NCBI GenBank assembly: GCA_023430685.1
Contig: JAEYZH010000111.1
Location: 1 to 41,039, forward strand
Direction of reading: 5' to 3'
Origin: Pseudomonadota bacterium
GTDB taxonomy: Bacteria > Pseudomonadota > Gammaproteobacteria > Xanthomonadales > Rhodanobacteraceae
DNA: 41,039 nt
Made by a program: the position numbers and the translations under genes. Below are positions 25,487-32,948 of the stretch, piece after piece. How positions within the stretch are numbered: position 1 is the first letter of the stretch; the number at the start of each line of letters is the position of its first letter. Below the pieces are notes generated by a model that saw only the letters and a list, made by a program, of their open reading frames with translations, was not told the DNA's origin and ran no database searches.

Positions 25487-26353
25487 TCAGAACAGCAGCG
25501 AGGACATGCGACGCCGGTAGGTTCCGACCAGGTCCTCGTCGTCGATGACGCTGAATGCGGCGATCAGGCGCTTCTTCGCGCGGCCGTCGTCCCAGTCGCG
25601 GTCGGCCGCGAGCACCCGCAGGAACTGCTCGAGCGCCTGCTCGGTCGCACCTGCGATCAGCAGGCGCACGCCGAGCAGGTCGCGCGCGGCGTGGTCGGAC
25701 GCATCGCGCGCGAGCCGCGCGCGCAGCTCCGCCTCCGGCGGCGCGTCCTTGAGCGAGCGCGCGAAGTCGAGCTGGCCGCGCAGGCGTCGCGCGCGGTCGT
25801 CGGAGGCCAGGTTGGCCGGCAGCGCATCGAGTTCAGCCTCGGCCGCGGCCGCATTGCCGACCTGCATCTGCGCGATCGCGAGGTCGAGTTTGAGTTCGGC
25901 GCGATCCGGCGTCGCGGCCATCTCCTGCTGGATGCGCGCAATCGCCTGTTCGGGCGTTTCCTGCACGAGCGGCGTGGCGGGCGCGGGCTCGGCCGCCTCG
26001 CGGGGTTGCACGTGGCGCTGCAGGAATTCGCGGATCGCGCCTTCGGGCAGCGCTCCGGTGAATGCGTCGACGAGCTGGCCCTCGCGCACGAGCACGACGG
26101 TCGGGATGCTGCGAACGCCGAACGAGGCCGCGAGCGCCTGTTCCTTGTCGCAATCGATCTTCGCGAGGCGCACCGCGCCGTTGAACTCGTCGACGACCTT
26201 CTCGAGCAGTGGGCCCAGCGTCTTGCACGGGCCGCACCAGGTCGCCCACAGGTCGACCAGCACCGGCTGCTCGAACGAGGCATTGATGACCTCGCTTTCG
26301 AAGTTCGCCTCGGTGGCGTCGAACACGTGCGGGGAGGGCGCGGCAGCGGACAT
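25487..26353 (-). CDS. cnoX: Thioredoxin-domain co-chaperone, CnoX/YbbN family
   Basis: A 288-aa protein: an N-terminal thioredoxin fold (residues 8-115) and a C-terminal TPR-like region (about 130-285). The active site is a full WCGPC with C40 and C43, and the cis-proline loop is SIPTVVLV. E. coli CnoX lacks a standard CxxC, so this homologue should still be redox-active. The family binds unfolded proteins under oxidative stress and hands them to GroEL and DnaK. The C-terminal part shows the expected helical pairs (PDRAELKLDLAIAQMQVGNAAAAEAEL, DHAARDLLGVRLLIAGATEQALEQFL). Start ATG 26353 has GAGGA seven bases upstream. It is first in an operon with the DUF4442 gene. Confidence 0.92.
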   Translation of the reverse strand: MSAAAPSPHVFDATEANFESEVINASFEQPVLVDLWATWCGPCKTLGPLLEKVVDEFNGAVRLAKIDCDKEQALAASFGVRSIPTVVLVREGQLVDAFTGALPEGAIREFLQRHVQPREAAEPAPATPLVQETPEQAIARIQQEMAATPDRAELKLDLAIAQMQVGNAAAAEAELDALPANLASDDRARRLRGQLDFARSLKDAPPEAELRARLARDASDHAARDLLGVRLLIAGATEQALEQFLRVLAADRDWDDGRAKKRLIAAFSVIDDEDLVGTYRRRMSSLLF

Positions 26354-26625
26354 GGCGGATTCCTTCGAGGGTCAGCCGCAGATTGTGCCAGTCCGGGCAG
26401 AACGCAAGGGAAATGCGCGCTTGCACGCCGCCGGCGCTCCACGCGGGCTTCGTTTCAGGGGGCGTGGCGGGAACCGCGCGCTTTGCTCGTGACAGAGGGA
26501 CAGGACCGAGGATCGAGGAGAGGGAACGTGCCGCATGCAATGGCGCGTTCACGCCCCTTCCGCTCCGGCGGGCGCATGGCCGGGCGGCCGCGAGCAGGCC
26601 GCGCAATACCCTTCAAGGAGTGGAC

Positions 26626-27963
26626 ATGAAGTACAGCCGTCAAGGATTCATCCTCGCGGGTCTTTCCGCTTGTGCCCCGGTCTTCGCTGCCGATGTCGTC
26701 ACGGTGGACACGGGTTCGGTCGGTCGATACTCCTCGATCGCGATCGGCACCGGCGGGCTGCCCGCGATCGCGTACCAGAATGGCGCGAGCGGCACGCTGG
26801 AGTTCGCGCGCTGCGAGGACGCCGGCTGCGCCAGTGCGGTGCGCGACACGATCGAGGATGCCGGGGGCTTCGCGCGGGGTGAATACCTGTCGCTCGGTTT
26901 TTCGGCAAACGGCAATCCGCTGGTGGCGTTCTACGACACCGATGGCGACGACCTCGTGATCGCGCGCTGCGCGAACGCCGATTGCTCGGGCGAGGAGATC
27001 CTGCGCACGCTGGATCCTTCGATCGAAGACACGGGACGTGAAGCCTCGATGGTGCTCGATGCCACCGGGCGCCCGCTCGTCGCGTACGTGAACAGCACCG
27101 ATCACACGCTGCAGCTCGCCCGGTGCGACACGCCCTCGTGCGTGACCGCAACCGTGACCGAAGTCGACGCGGACTCGGGGAACTCGCGCGGCACCGGCGC
27201 ACACCTCGTGCTCGGAGATGATGGATTCCCGGTGATCGCCTACCTCGACACTACGGCGGACTCCGTGCGACTGGCGCGATGCCTCGACGAAGCCTGCACC
27301 AGCGCCTTGCTGACCCTCGTCGAGCCGCAGGTTCCGACCACGATCGGCGGAGACCCGGCGATCGCGATCGCCGCCGACGGCAATCCGATCATCGCCTTCT
27401 TCGACGAGGACGACCTCGCGTTGAAGGTCGCGCATTGCAACGACCCTGCCTGCGCCGGTCCGAAGACCGTCAGCCTCATCGACGACCGCCCGAATGGCGA
27501 CGCCGGGCGCTATTGCGCGATCGCGATCCGGCCGGACGGCACGCCCGTGATCAGCTACCAGCGGCACGCGCTCGGCGGCGCCGGCGGATCGGCGTTGCGC
27601 GTCGCCGAATGCTCGACGATGGATTGCACCGGCGAGGTGCGCGTGGTCGTCGTCGACGAACGCGCCGGGGAAATCACCGGGGTGGACACCGACATCGCGA
27701 TCGGCAGCGACGGCGGCGCCGTGATCAGCTACCACGATGTCGACGAGCAGAGCCTCAAGGTCGCCAAGTGCAGCCTCCAGGGCTGCGACGGACCCGGCGA
27801 CCGCGTGTTCGCGGACGGATTCGATCAGGAACGGAACACGTTCCGTATGGCCGAACTCGCAGGGCTTGACTCGGCCGCGGATGAATGTAATGTATGCATT
27901 ACATTTAGTCCGCTAGAGATGACCTCGTGCGCGGAAACCGCGGAGTGTTCGCAGTACTGGTGA
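26626..27963 (+). CDS. Exported repeat protein with VFADGFD motif and an unusual 45-residue extension
   Basis: A 445-aa protein with start ATG 26626 and a strong AAGGAG at 26615-26620. The signal peptide is MKYSRQGFILAGLSACAPVFA. The mature part consists of about seven repeats of 50-60 residues with the pattern G-x-P-x-I-A-Y ... D-x-L-x-x-A-R-C-x-D/N-x-x-C (for example LARCDTPSC, LARCLDEAC, VAHCNDPAC, VAECSTMDC, VAKCSLQGC), a cysteine-pair propeller type common in exported proteobacterial proteins. GDRVFADGFD ends at residue 400. In the sister proteins the chain stops at or just after this point. Here 45 more residues follow, overlapping the promoter, operator and start of the next gene. CAG at codon 401 is one base from the stop TAG. 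Confidence 0.85.
   Translation: MKYSRQGFILAGLSACAPVFAADVVTVDTGSVGRYSSIAIGTGGLPAIAYQNGASGTLEFARCEDAGCASAVRDTIEDAGGFARGEYLSLGFSANGNPLVAFYDTDGDDLVIARCANADCSGEEILRTLDPSIEDTGREASMVLDATGRPLVAYVNSTDHTLQLARCDTPSCVTATVTEVDADSGNSRGTGAHLVLGDDGFPVIAYLDTTADSVRLARCLDEACTSALLTLVEPQVPTTIGGDPAIAIAADGNPIIAFFDEDDLALKVAHCNDPACAGPKTVSLIDDRPNGDAGRYCAIAIRPDGTPVISYQRHALGGAGGSALRVAECSTMDCTGEVRVVVVDERAGEITGVDTDIAIGSDGGAVISYHDVDEQSLKVAKCSLQGCDGPGDRVFADGFDQERNTFRMAELAGLDSAADECNVCITFSPLEMTSCAETAECSQYW
27831..27846. promoter_or_regulatory. Inverted repeat ACGGAAC-AC-GTTCCGT
   Basis: Seven-base arms separated by two bases, directly after the codons for the DGFD motif of the upstream gene. It could be a hairpin marking the original gene end or an operator half of the downstream promoter. 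No T tract follows. Confidence 0.5.
27866..27905 (+). promoter_or_regulatory. Promoter with palindromic operator of the membrane protein-XRE operon
   Basis: A -35 TTGACT (27866-27871) is followed after 16 bases by TAATGT (27888-27893), a plausible -10. Over the -10 lies a perfect inverted repeat: AATGTAATG (27884-27892), spacer TATG, CATTACATT (27897-27905). The site is strikingly AT-rich in a GC-rich genome and sits 22 bases upstream of the GTG start at 27927. The natural reading is an autoregulatory operator for the XRE repressor encoded as the second gene. Confidence 0.8.
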
Positions 27964-28556
27964 TCGTGGCTTCGATTGCGCTCTGGCTGCTGCTTGCCGG
28001 ACCCGCGACCGTGCTCGGCATCGACACCGGCAATGCCGGCGTCGCCTTGCTGATGACGGCCGCGTGGGTGTCGCTGTACGCGATCAGCCGCATGCCCGAC
28101 GGAGGCATCGGCCAAGCGGTCTCTCCGGGCGAATGGCGCGCATGGCTCGCTTTCGGCTTCACCGCGGCGATCGCAGTGTATGCGATCGCGCATGCAGCGG
28201 TGTTCCAGGGGCCGCCGCTGTTTCGCAACCCCGACGCCGGGCGCGTCGGTCGCAACATCGCGATGCTCGTGATCGCGTGGATGGTGCTGTCGCGCGTGCT
28301 CGGCGCGCGATGGCGTGCGAAGGTCGAGGCGGACGAGCGCGACCGCGCGATCGAAGCGTGCGCGGCGTCGTGCGCGAGCACGAGCCTCGGCGTCTACGTG
28401 ATCGGCCTCGCCGTGATGCTCGCGTTCTCTTCCACGGATAAGCTCGCATGGGCACCGCCTCCGATGATCGCGCACCTGCTCGTCATCGGCCTCATCCTCT
28501 CCTGCGTGGTCGAGTACGGCGTGACCGCAGTCGCCTACTGGCGCGACCGGCGCTGA
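27927..28556 (+). CDS. Integral membrane protein, DUF2178-like, partner of XRE regulator
   Basis: A 209-aa protein with about five to six hydrophobic segments (residues 7-30, 38-55, 73-92, 110-128, 150-168, 178-200). Between the fourth and fifth lies KVEADERDRAIEACA, the D-E-R-D-R motif typical of DUF2178 and related small membrane proteins found next to XRE regulators. Start GTG 27927 has AGAGA about seven bases upstream; ATG 27919 is in the frame of the preceding gene and gives no membrane protein. The function of this family is unknown. It is first in a two-gene operon; the regulator starts three bases after its stop. Confidence 0.85.
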   Translation: MRGNRGVFAVLVIVASIALWLLLAGPATVLGIDTGNAGVALLMTAAWVSLYAISRMPDGGIGQAVSPGEWRAWLAFGFTAAIAVYAIAHAAVFQGPPLFRNPDAGRVGRNIAMLVIAWMVLSRVLGARWRAKVEADERDRAIEACAASCASTSLGVYVIGLAVMLAFSSTDKLAWAPPPMIAHLLVIGLILSCVVEYGVTAVAYWRDRR

Positions 28557-28559
28557 TCG

Positions 28560-28772
28560 ATGGCGGGCACCGCGATCCGCAACGAAATCCGGCGCCTGCG
28601 TTTCGAGCATGGCGAGATGACGCAGCAGGCGCTCGCCGACGCCTGCGGCATCACGCGCCAGACCGTGATCGCGCTGGAGGCCGGCAGGTATGCGCCCTCG
28701 CTCGAACTCGCGTTCCGGATCGCGCATGCGTTCGGCGTCGGCGTCGAAGACGTGTTCCAGCGCGGCGCGTAG
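28560..28772 (+). CDS. XRE-family helix-turn-helix regulator
   Basis: A 70-aa protein that is essentially only an HTH_3 domain: IRNEIRRLRFEHGEMTQQALADACGITRQTVIALEAGRYAPSLELAFRIAHAFGVGVEDVF (split between helices at residues 6-68). The recognition helix is ITRQTVIALEAGRY. Short regulators of this type (YozG-like) pair with small membrane proteins. It starts four bases after the last base of the membrane protein coding region (stop at 28556), so they are co-translated. The likely target is the palindrome at 27884-27905. It is convergent with the SemiSWEET gene; the 61-base gap contains a CCGCGG-G-CCGCGG palindrome (28813-28825) that might act as a shared transcript end. Confidence 0.93.
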   Translation: MAGTAIRNEIRRLRFEHGEMTQQALADACGITRQTVIALEAGRYAPSLELAFRIAHAFGVGVEDVFQRGA

Positions 28773-28833
28773 TCGATCCGCGGATGCCGCTGCGTCGTGA
28801 TGCGCCCGCGAGCCGCGGGCCGCGGCGGATGCA

Positions 28834-29085
28834 TCAGCCGTAGCGCAGCTTGAGCACGAGGATCGTCGCCGCAAGCGCGAACGTCACCGCATTGGAGACG
28901 ATCATCGGCCACGATCCGAGCACGATGCCGTAGCCGAACCAGAACGCGATGCCGAGCGTGAACACCGCGTACATCACGAGCGAGATCCCGCGCGTCTCGC
29001 GGCTGCGGATCGCCTTCATCGCCTGCGGCACGAATGCGATCGTCGTCAGCGTCGCCGCGATCGCGCCGAGCCAGTGCTCGCTCAT
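28834..29085 (-). CDS. SemiSWEET sugar transporter (MtN3/saliva family)
   Basis: An 83-aa three-helix membrane protein. The first helix holds the signature proline-glutamine (TIAFVPQAMKAIRSRETRGIS, P20-Q21), then SLVMYAVFTLGIAFWFGYGI and VSNAVTFALAATILVL as helices 2 and 3. SemiSWEETs dimerise to form a facilitative sugar channel in the inner membrane. The start ATG 29085 overlaps the stop of the amidohydrolase gene (ATGA), so translation is coupled. This pairing with an exported hydrolase is unexpected (see findings). Confidence 0.92.
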   Translation of the reverse strand: MSEHWLGAIAATLTTIAFVPQAMKAIRSRETRGISLVMYAVFTLGIAFWFGYGIVLGSWPMIVSNAVTFALAATILVLKLRYG

Positions 29086-30389
29086 TCGCCGACCGGGTGG
29101 CCGTTCTCGCGGTACACGACGCCTCCCTTCATGACGAATCGCACCCGCCGCAGTGCAGCGATGTCCTGCAGCGGATCGCCATCGACCGCGACGATGTCGG
29201 CGAGCTTGCCGGCCTCGAGGCTGCCGATGTCCCTGGACTTGCGCAGCAGTTCCGCCGCATGCAGGGTCGCCGCCTGCAGCGCGTACGCGGCCGGGATGCC
29301 GGCTTCGACCATGTAGCCGAACTCCTTCGCGTTGTCGCCGTGCGGGTAGACGCCCGCGTCGGTGCCGAATGCGAGGCGCACGCCGGCCTTGTACGCACGC
29401 CCGGCAGTCTGCTGGATCAGCGGGCCGACCTGCTTCGCCTTCTCGGCGATCCGCGCAGGGTAGTAGCCCGGTGTGGTCGCTTTTTCCTCGACGAAGCGGC
29501 CCGCGATGATCGTCGGTACGTACCAGGTGCCGCGCTGCTTCATCAGGCGCATGCCTTCCTCGTCCATGAAGGTGCCGTGCTCGATCGAGTCGACGCCCGC
29601 GCGCACCGCGCGCCGGATCGCCTCCGCGCCATGCGCGTGGGCGGCGACGCTGAACCCGTAGTCGTGCGCGGCCGCCACCACCGCCGCGATCTCGGCATCG
29701 GTCATCTGCGCATTGTCGACGCTCGCGCTTTCGTCGAGCACGCCCCCGGACGGCATGATCTTGAGCAGGTCGACATGGTCCTTGTAGTGCTGGCGCACAG
29801 CCTTCCAGGCATCGTCCACGCCATTGATGATGCCGACCTCGGGACCCGGGTCGCCGGCGAGGTTCTTGCGATAGCCGTCGCTGCCGTCGGCGTGGCCCCC
29901 GGTCGAGCCGATCGCGGTGCCCGCGGTGTAGATGCGCGGTCCTGCCACCACGCCCGCGTTGATCGCATCGCGCAGCGCGACCGACTCGCCGACGTTGTCG
30001 CCGAGATTGCGCACCGTCGTGAACCCGGCCTGCAGCGTGCGGCGCGCGTACACGGTGGAGCGGATCGCGTAGTCGGCGACGTTCCAGCGGAACTGGTCGG
30101 TGAATCCGGTCGGGCTGGTCTCGCCGGTCAGGTGCACGTGGGTGTCGATCAGACCGGGCAGGCAGGTCGCGTCGCCGAGGTCGACCACGCGCGCGCCGTG
30201 CGCCTGCGCCGCCGCGCCTTCCATCGAGCGGATGCGGTCGCCTTCGATCACGATCGTGGACGGTCCGCGCATCGTGCCCGTCATGCTGTCGAACAGGCGT
30301 GCGCAGTGCACGACGGTCGAGCCGTCGGCCCATGCCGGGTTGGCCGCGAAGGCGACGGTCAGGGCGAGGATTCGCTTGGAGCCTGTCAT
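29082..30389 (-). CDS. Exported metal-dependent amidohydrolase (prolidase/carnosinase-like)
   Basis: A 435-aa amidohydrolase-superfamily protein with a signal peptide (KRILALTVAFAANPAWA, cut after A21). The binuclear metal site is complete: H84 and H86 in DTHVHL, bridging carbamylated lysine K210 in LLKIMPSGG, H251/H253 in AAHAHG, H271 in IEHGTF, and D344 in FGTDAG. This group hydrolyses Xaa-Pro or other dipeptides, or imidazolonepropionate-like amides. The exported state favours a peptidase role. Start ATG 30389 places the signal peptide at the very N-terminus. It is first in an operon with SemiSWEET and divergent from the FG-GAP gene. Confidence 0.93.
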   Translation of the reverse strand: MTGSKRILALTVAFAANPAWADGSTVVHCARLFDSMTGTMRGPSTIVIEGDRIRSMEGAAAQAHGARVVDLGDATCLPGLIDTHVHLTGETSPTGFTDQFRWNVADYAIRSTVYARRTLQAGFTTVRNLGDNVGESVALRDAINAGVVAGPRIYTAGTAIGSTGGHADGSDGYRKNLAGDPGPEVGIINGVDDAWKAVRQHYKDHVDLLKIMPSGGVLDESASVDNAQMTDAEIAAVVAAAHDYGFSVAAHAHGAEAIRRAVRAGVDSIEHGTFMDEEGMRLMKQRGTWYVPTIIAGRFVEEKATTPGYYPARIAEKAKQVGPLIQQTAGRAYKAGVRLAFGTDAGVYPHGDNAKEFGYMVEAGIPAAYALQAATLHAAELLRKSRDIGSLEAGKLADIVAVDGDPLQDIAALRRVRFVMKGGVVYRENGHPVGE

Positions 30390-30417
30390 CGGGCATTCCG
30401 TCGGTGGGGAGGACACG

Positions 30418-30423
30418 ATCATA
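30418..30423 (-). promoter_or_regulatory. Candidate -10 box (TATGAT) of the amidohydrolase-SemiSWEET operon
   Basis: Minus-strand TATGAT lies 28 bases upstream of the start at 30389. No good -35 is visible. A plus-strand TAGGAT at 30482-30487, 29 bases before the FG-GAP start, may be the opposing -10 in the same divergent gap. Confidence 0.3.
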
Positions 30424-30516
30424 GAACGCCTTACCGCGAGCTCCCCAGCGGAAGCGCGCGCATCCGTATCGCGGTTGGGGCTAGGATGCACCCATCGGGC
30501 AGCAGGAGGCGATGAA

Positions 30517-32820
30517 ATGGTACCGGCTTTGTTCAAGGCGGCACCCCGCGACGTGCTGTTCGCCATCGCGGCGGCATGCGCTCTGCACGCCCCTGCGAGC
30601 GTCGCTCTGACGCGCATAGAGCCCGCTTCGACCGGCATTCCGGGTTCCGGCATCGAGCTGGGCACGCAGGTCGCGATCCATGGCGACACTGCGGCGGTCG
30701 CGGCACCAGGCGCCCAGCCCGTACCGATGGTCGGGAGCGGCAGCGTCAACGTCTATCGCCTGGTGGGCGCCAAGTGGCAGCGCGAAGCCGTGCTGCTGCC
30801 TTCCGATGCGGCGGAACAGATGCGCTTCGGCAGTGGTCTCGCACTCGGATCCGATGTGCTCGTCGCGGCGGCACCGCGATTGGGCGGCACTGCGGTCTAC
30901 ACGTTCCAACGCGCGGGTGGCAATTGGCAGCAAGTCGACCGCTTCGAAGGCGTGGGCGACATCTCGCTGTCTGGCGACACGCTCGCGGTTGGCGGCACGA
31001 TCTACGGGCGCGCCGGGACCGGCTGGGCCGTCCAGGCGCAGCTGCTGGCGGACGAGGGTGAATCGATCGCGTCTTCCGTCGTCGATGGCGAATTCGCACT
31101 GGCATGGTCGCGCCGGTGGATCAACAATTTCGAAATCCACAACTACGCGTACCTGTTCCATCGCACCGGAAACGACTGGGTGCGCGAGGCGCGCATCGAG
31201 CTGGGGAACTCGGGAGCGTTCGACTTCCCGGTCGCTTCGTTCGCACTGTCCGATGGGACCGCGCTGATCTCGTGGCAAGGCGTCGTGACCGCCTACGTCC
31301 GCGCGCCGGACACCACCTGGGCGGTCGACGGCGTGTTCGACCCGCTGACGTCCGCTCCGGGCTTCGGCGCGCGTGTCGCGCTCGACGGCGACCGCGCGCT
31401 GGCGTCTTCGCCGGGGGACACCGTCTACGGTTGGGCCGCTGCTGGCACCGTGTACGTGTTCGAGCGGCAGGACGGAACATGGAGCCGGATGGCGCACGTC
31501 GCCCATGCGGGCGTGTACTACTACAACTACCAGTTTGGCAGCGCGGTCGCGCTGGATGGCGATGCGATGCTGGTCGGCGCGCCCGGGGCCGACACCGAAG
31601 CAGGCGCGACAGGCGACGCCACGGTGTTCGTCGAGGATGCCGGCGCGTGGTCCGACGTCGCGATACTGGACGCGGGTGATGATCACCGCCAGGCACAGTT
31701 CGGCCGGGCAGTCGCCGTGTCGGGTTCGACCGTATTGGTCGGCGCACCGGCAGAGCAAACCGTCCAGCCCTTCGTCAAAGGGGCAGCCTTCATTTTCGAA
31801 CCAGTCGCGGGCACCTGGATCGAGTCAGCCCGGCTGTCACCCGCCGTGCCTTATGGCGACGGTTTCGGGGGGAGTGTCGCGCTCGATCACGACACGGCCG
31901 TCGTCGGCGTGAGCCGGGTGACGGGATCCATGACCGATCTCGGCGGCGCGGCCTACGTGTTCGTGCGCGATGGCGCCGACTGGTCGCAACAGGCGCGCCT
32001 GTCCGGCGACAGTGAGGATTCGGTCGCATTCGGCGCGGCGGTCGCCGTACGCGGCGACCGGATCGCGGTCGGTGAAACCGGCAAGCCGACCGACCCGGGG
32101 CAAGGTCGCGTGCACCTCTTCGAGCGCACGGACACGACCTGGTTCTCGGAGGTCGTCCTCGCGGCGGCAGACGGCTCCGCGGGTGACCGCTTCGGTGCCG
32201 CGCTTGCGATTGGCGACGGCGTACTCGTCGTCGGAGCGCCCGCTGCCGACATCGGAATCGAGACGGATGCCGGCGCGGTGTATGTCTTCATCGACGATGG
32301 GGGCAACTGGGCCCAGGTGGCGCGTCTGACGGCCCCGGTTTCGGCCAAGCGCGCCGGATTCGGAAGCGCGGTCGCGCTCGCCGGCGCTACGCTTGTCGTG
32401 GGCAGCGTGGACCGCGACGTGACGCGGGGCGCCGCGCATGTGTATGCGCTCGAACAAGGCGTGCCAACGCTGCTGGAGCGACTGATGCCCGCCCCGGGCT
32501 GGGACGCATCGGGCAGTTTCGGCAGCGCGGTCGCGATCACGGAGTCGGCCGACCGCATCGTCGTTGGGCAACCGCGTGGCCATATGCCCGGCTCGAGCGG
32601 CCGCGCCTTCGTGTTCGAACACGGGGAAACCGGCTGGGTAGCACGCGCGGAACTCGCGGGCAACGCGCCACCATCTGCAGGTGAGGATGGCTTCGGCGTT
32701 TCCGTGGCGGCATCCACGGACTGGCTCGCCGTGGGCGCGCCGGTCGACGGGCGTGCGGGGGCTGTCTACATGGCGGGCATCGGCGACGTGATCTTCGCAG
32801 ACGGTTTCGACGCGGACTGA
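30517..32820 (+). CDS. Exported FG-GAP repeat protein with C-terminal IFADGFD tail
   Basis: A 767-aa protein with start ATG 30517 and a perfect AGGAGG at 30504-30509, seven bases upstream. The signal peptide covers about residues 1-31 (VLFAIAAACALHAPASVA). The mature part has about eleven FG-GAP-type blades of 50-60 residues with the pattern F-G-x-A-V-A-L-x-G-D-x-x-x-V-G-A-P (for example FGSAVALDGDAMLVGAP, FGAALAIGDGVLVVGAP, FGVSVAASTDWLAVGAP), each followed by V-Y-V-F-E. Such integrin-alpha-like propellers bind ligands or calcium at the surface. It ends GDVIFADGFDAD and stop, the shared tail motif. Function unknown. It is transcribed alone. Confidence 0.9.
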   Translation: MVPALFKAAPRDVLFAIAAACALHAPASVALTRIEPASTGIPGSGIELGTQVAIHGDTAAVAAPGAQPVPMVGSGSVNVYRLVGAKWQREAVLLPSDAAEQMRFGSGLALGSDVLVAAAPRLGGTAVYTFQRAGGNWQQVDRFEGVGDISLSGDTLAVGGTIYGRAGTGWAVQAQLLADEGESIASSVVDGEFALAWSRRWINNFEIHNYAYLFHRTGNDWVREARIELGNSGAFDFPVASFALSDGTALISWQGVVTAYVRAPDTTWAVDGVFDPLTSAPGFGARVALDGDRALASSPGDTVYGWAAAGTVYVFERQDGTWSRMAHVAHAGVYYYNYQFGSAVALDGDAMLVGAPGADTEAGATGDATVFVEDAGAWSDVAILDAGDDHRQAQFGRAVAVSGSTVLVGAPAEQTVQPFVKGAAFIFEPVAGTWIESARLSPAVPYGDGFGGSVALDHDTAVVGVSRVTGSMTDLGGAAYVFVRDGADWSQQARLSGDSEDSVAFGAAVAVRGDRIAVGETGKPTDPGQGRVHLFERTDTTWFSEVVLAAADGSAGDRFGAALAIGDGVLVVGAPAADIGIETDAGAVYVFIDDGGNWAQVARLTAPVSAKRAGFGSAVALAGATLVVGSVDRDVTRGAAHVYALEQGVPTLLERLMPAPGWDASGSFGSAVAITESADRIVVGQPRGHMPGSSGRAFVFEHGETGWVARAELAGNAPPSAGEDGFGVSVAASTDWLAVGAPVDGRAGAVYMAGIGDVIFADGFDAD

Positions 32821-32895
32821 CGCACTGCAAGGCGGCCATGCGATGCGCGCGAGGCCGCGTTCCGAAGCGCGTCTTTCATCGCATGCTGCACTGCG
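32821..32895. repeat. Imperfect 75-bp inverted repeat between the FG-GAP gene and leuS
   Basis: Outer arms CGCACTGCA (32821-32829) and TGCACTGCG (32887-32895) match at 8 of 9 bases. Inner arms CATGCGATG (32837-32845) and CATCGCATG (32877-32885) match exactly. An innermost pair is CGCGC (32846-32850) with GCGCG (32867-32871), followed by TCTTT. It starts at the base after the FG-GAP stop codon and ends one base before a possible leuS -10 (TAGGCT, 32897-32902). Confidence 0.7.
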
Positions 32896-32948
32896 TTAGG
32901 CTCGCGGTCCCATCCGATCCACGGAAGCGCGCCCGCGCGACGCCACCC

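Noticed and set aside
27919..27926. ATG 27919 as start of the membrane protein
   Set aside because: It is in the frame of the preceding gene and terminates at 27963; only GTG 27927 gives the hydrophobic protein.
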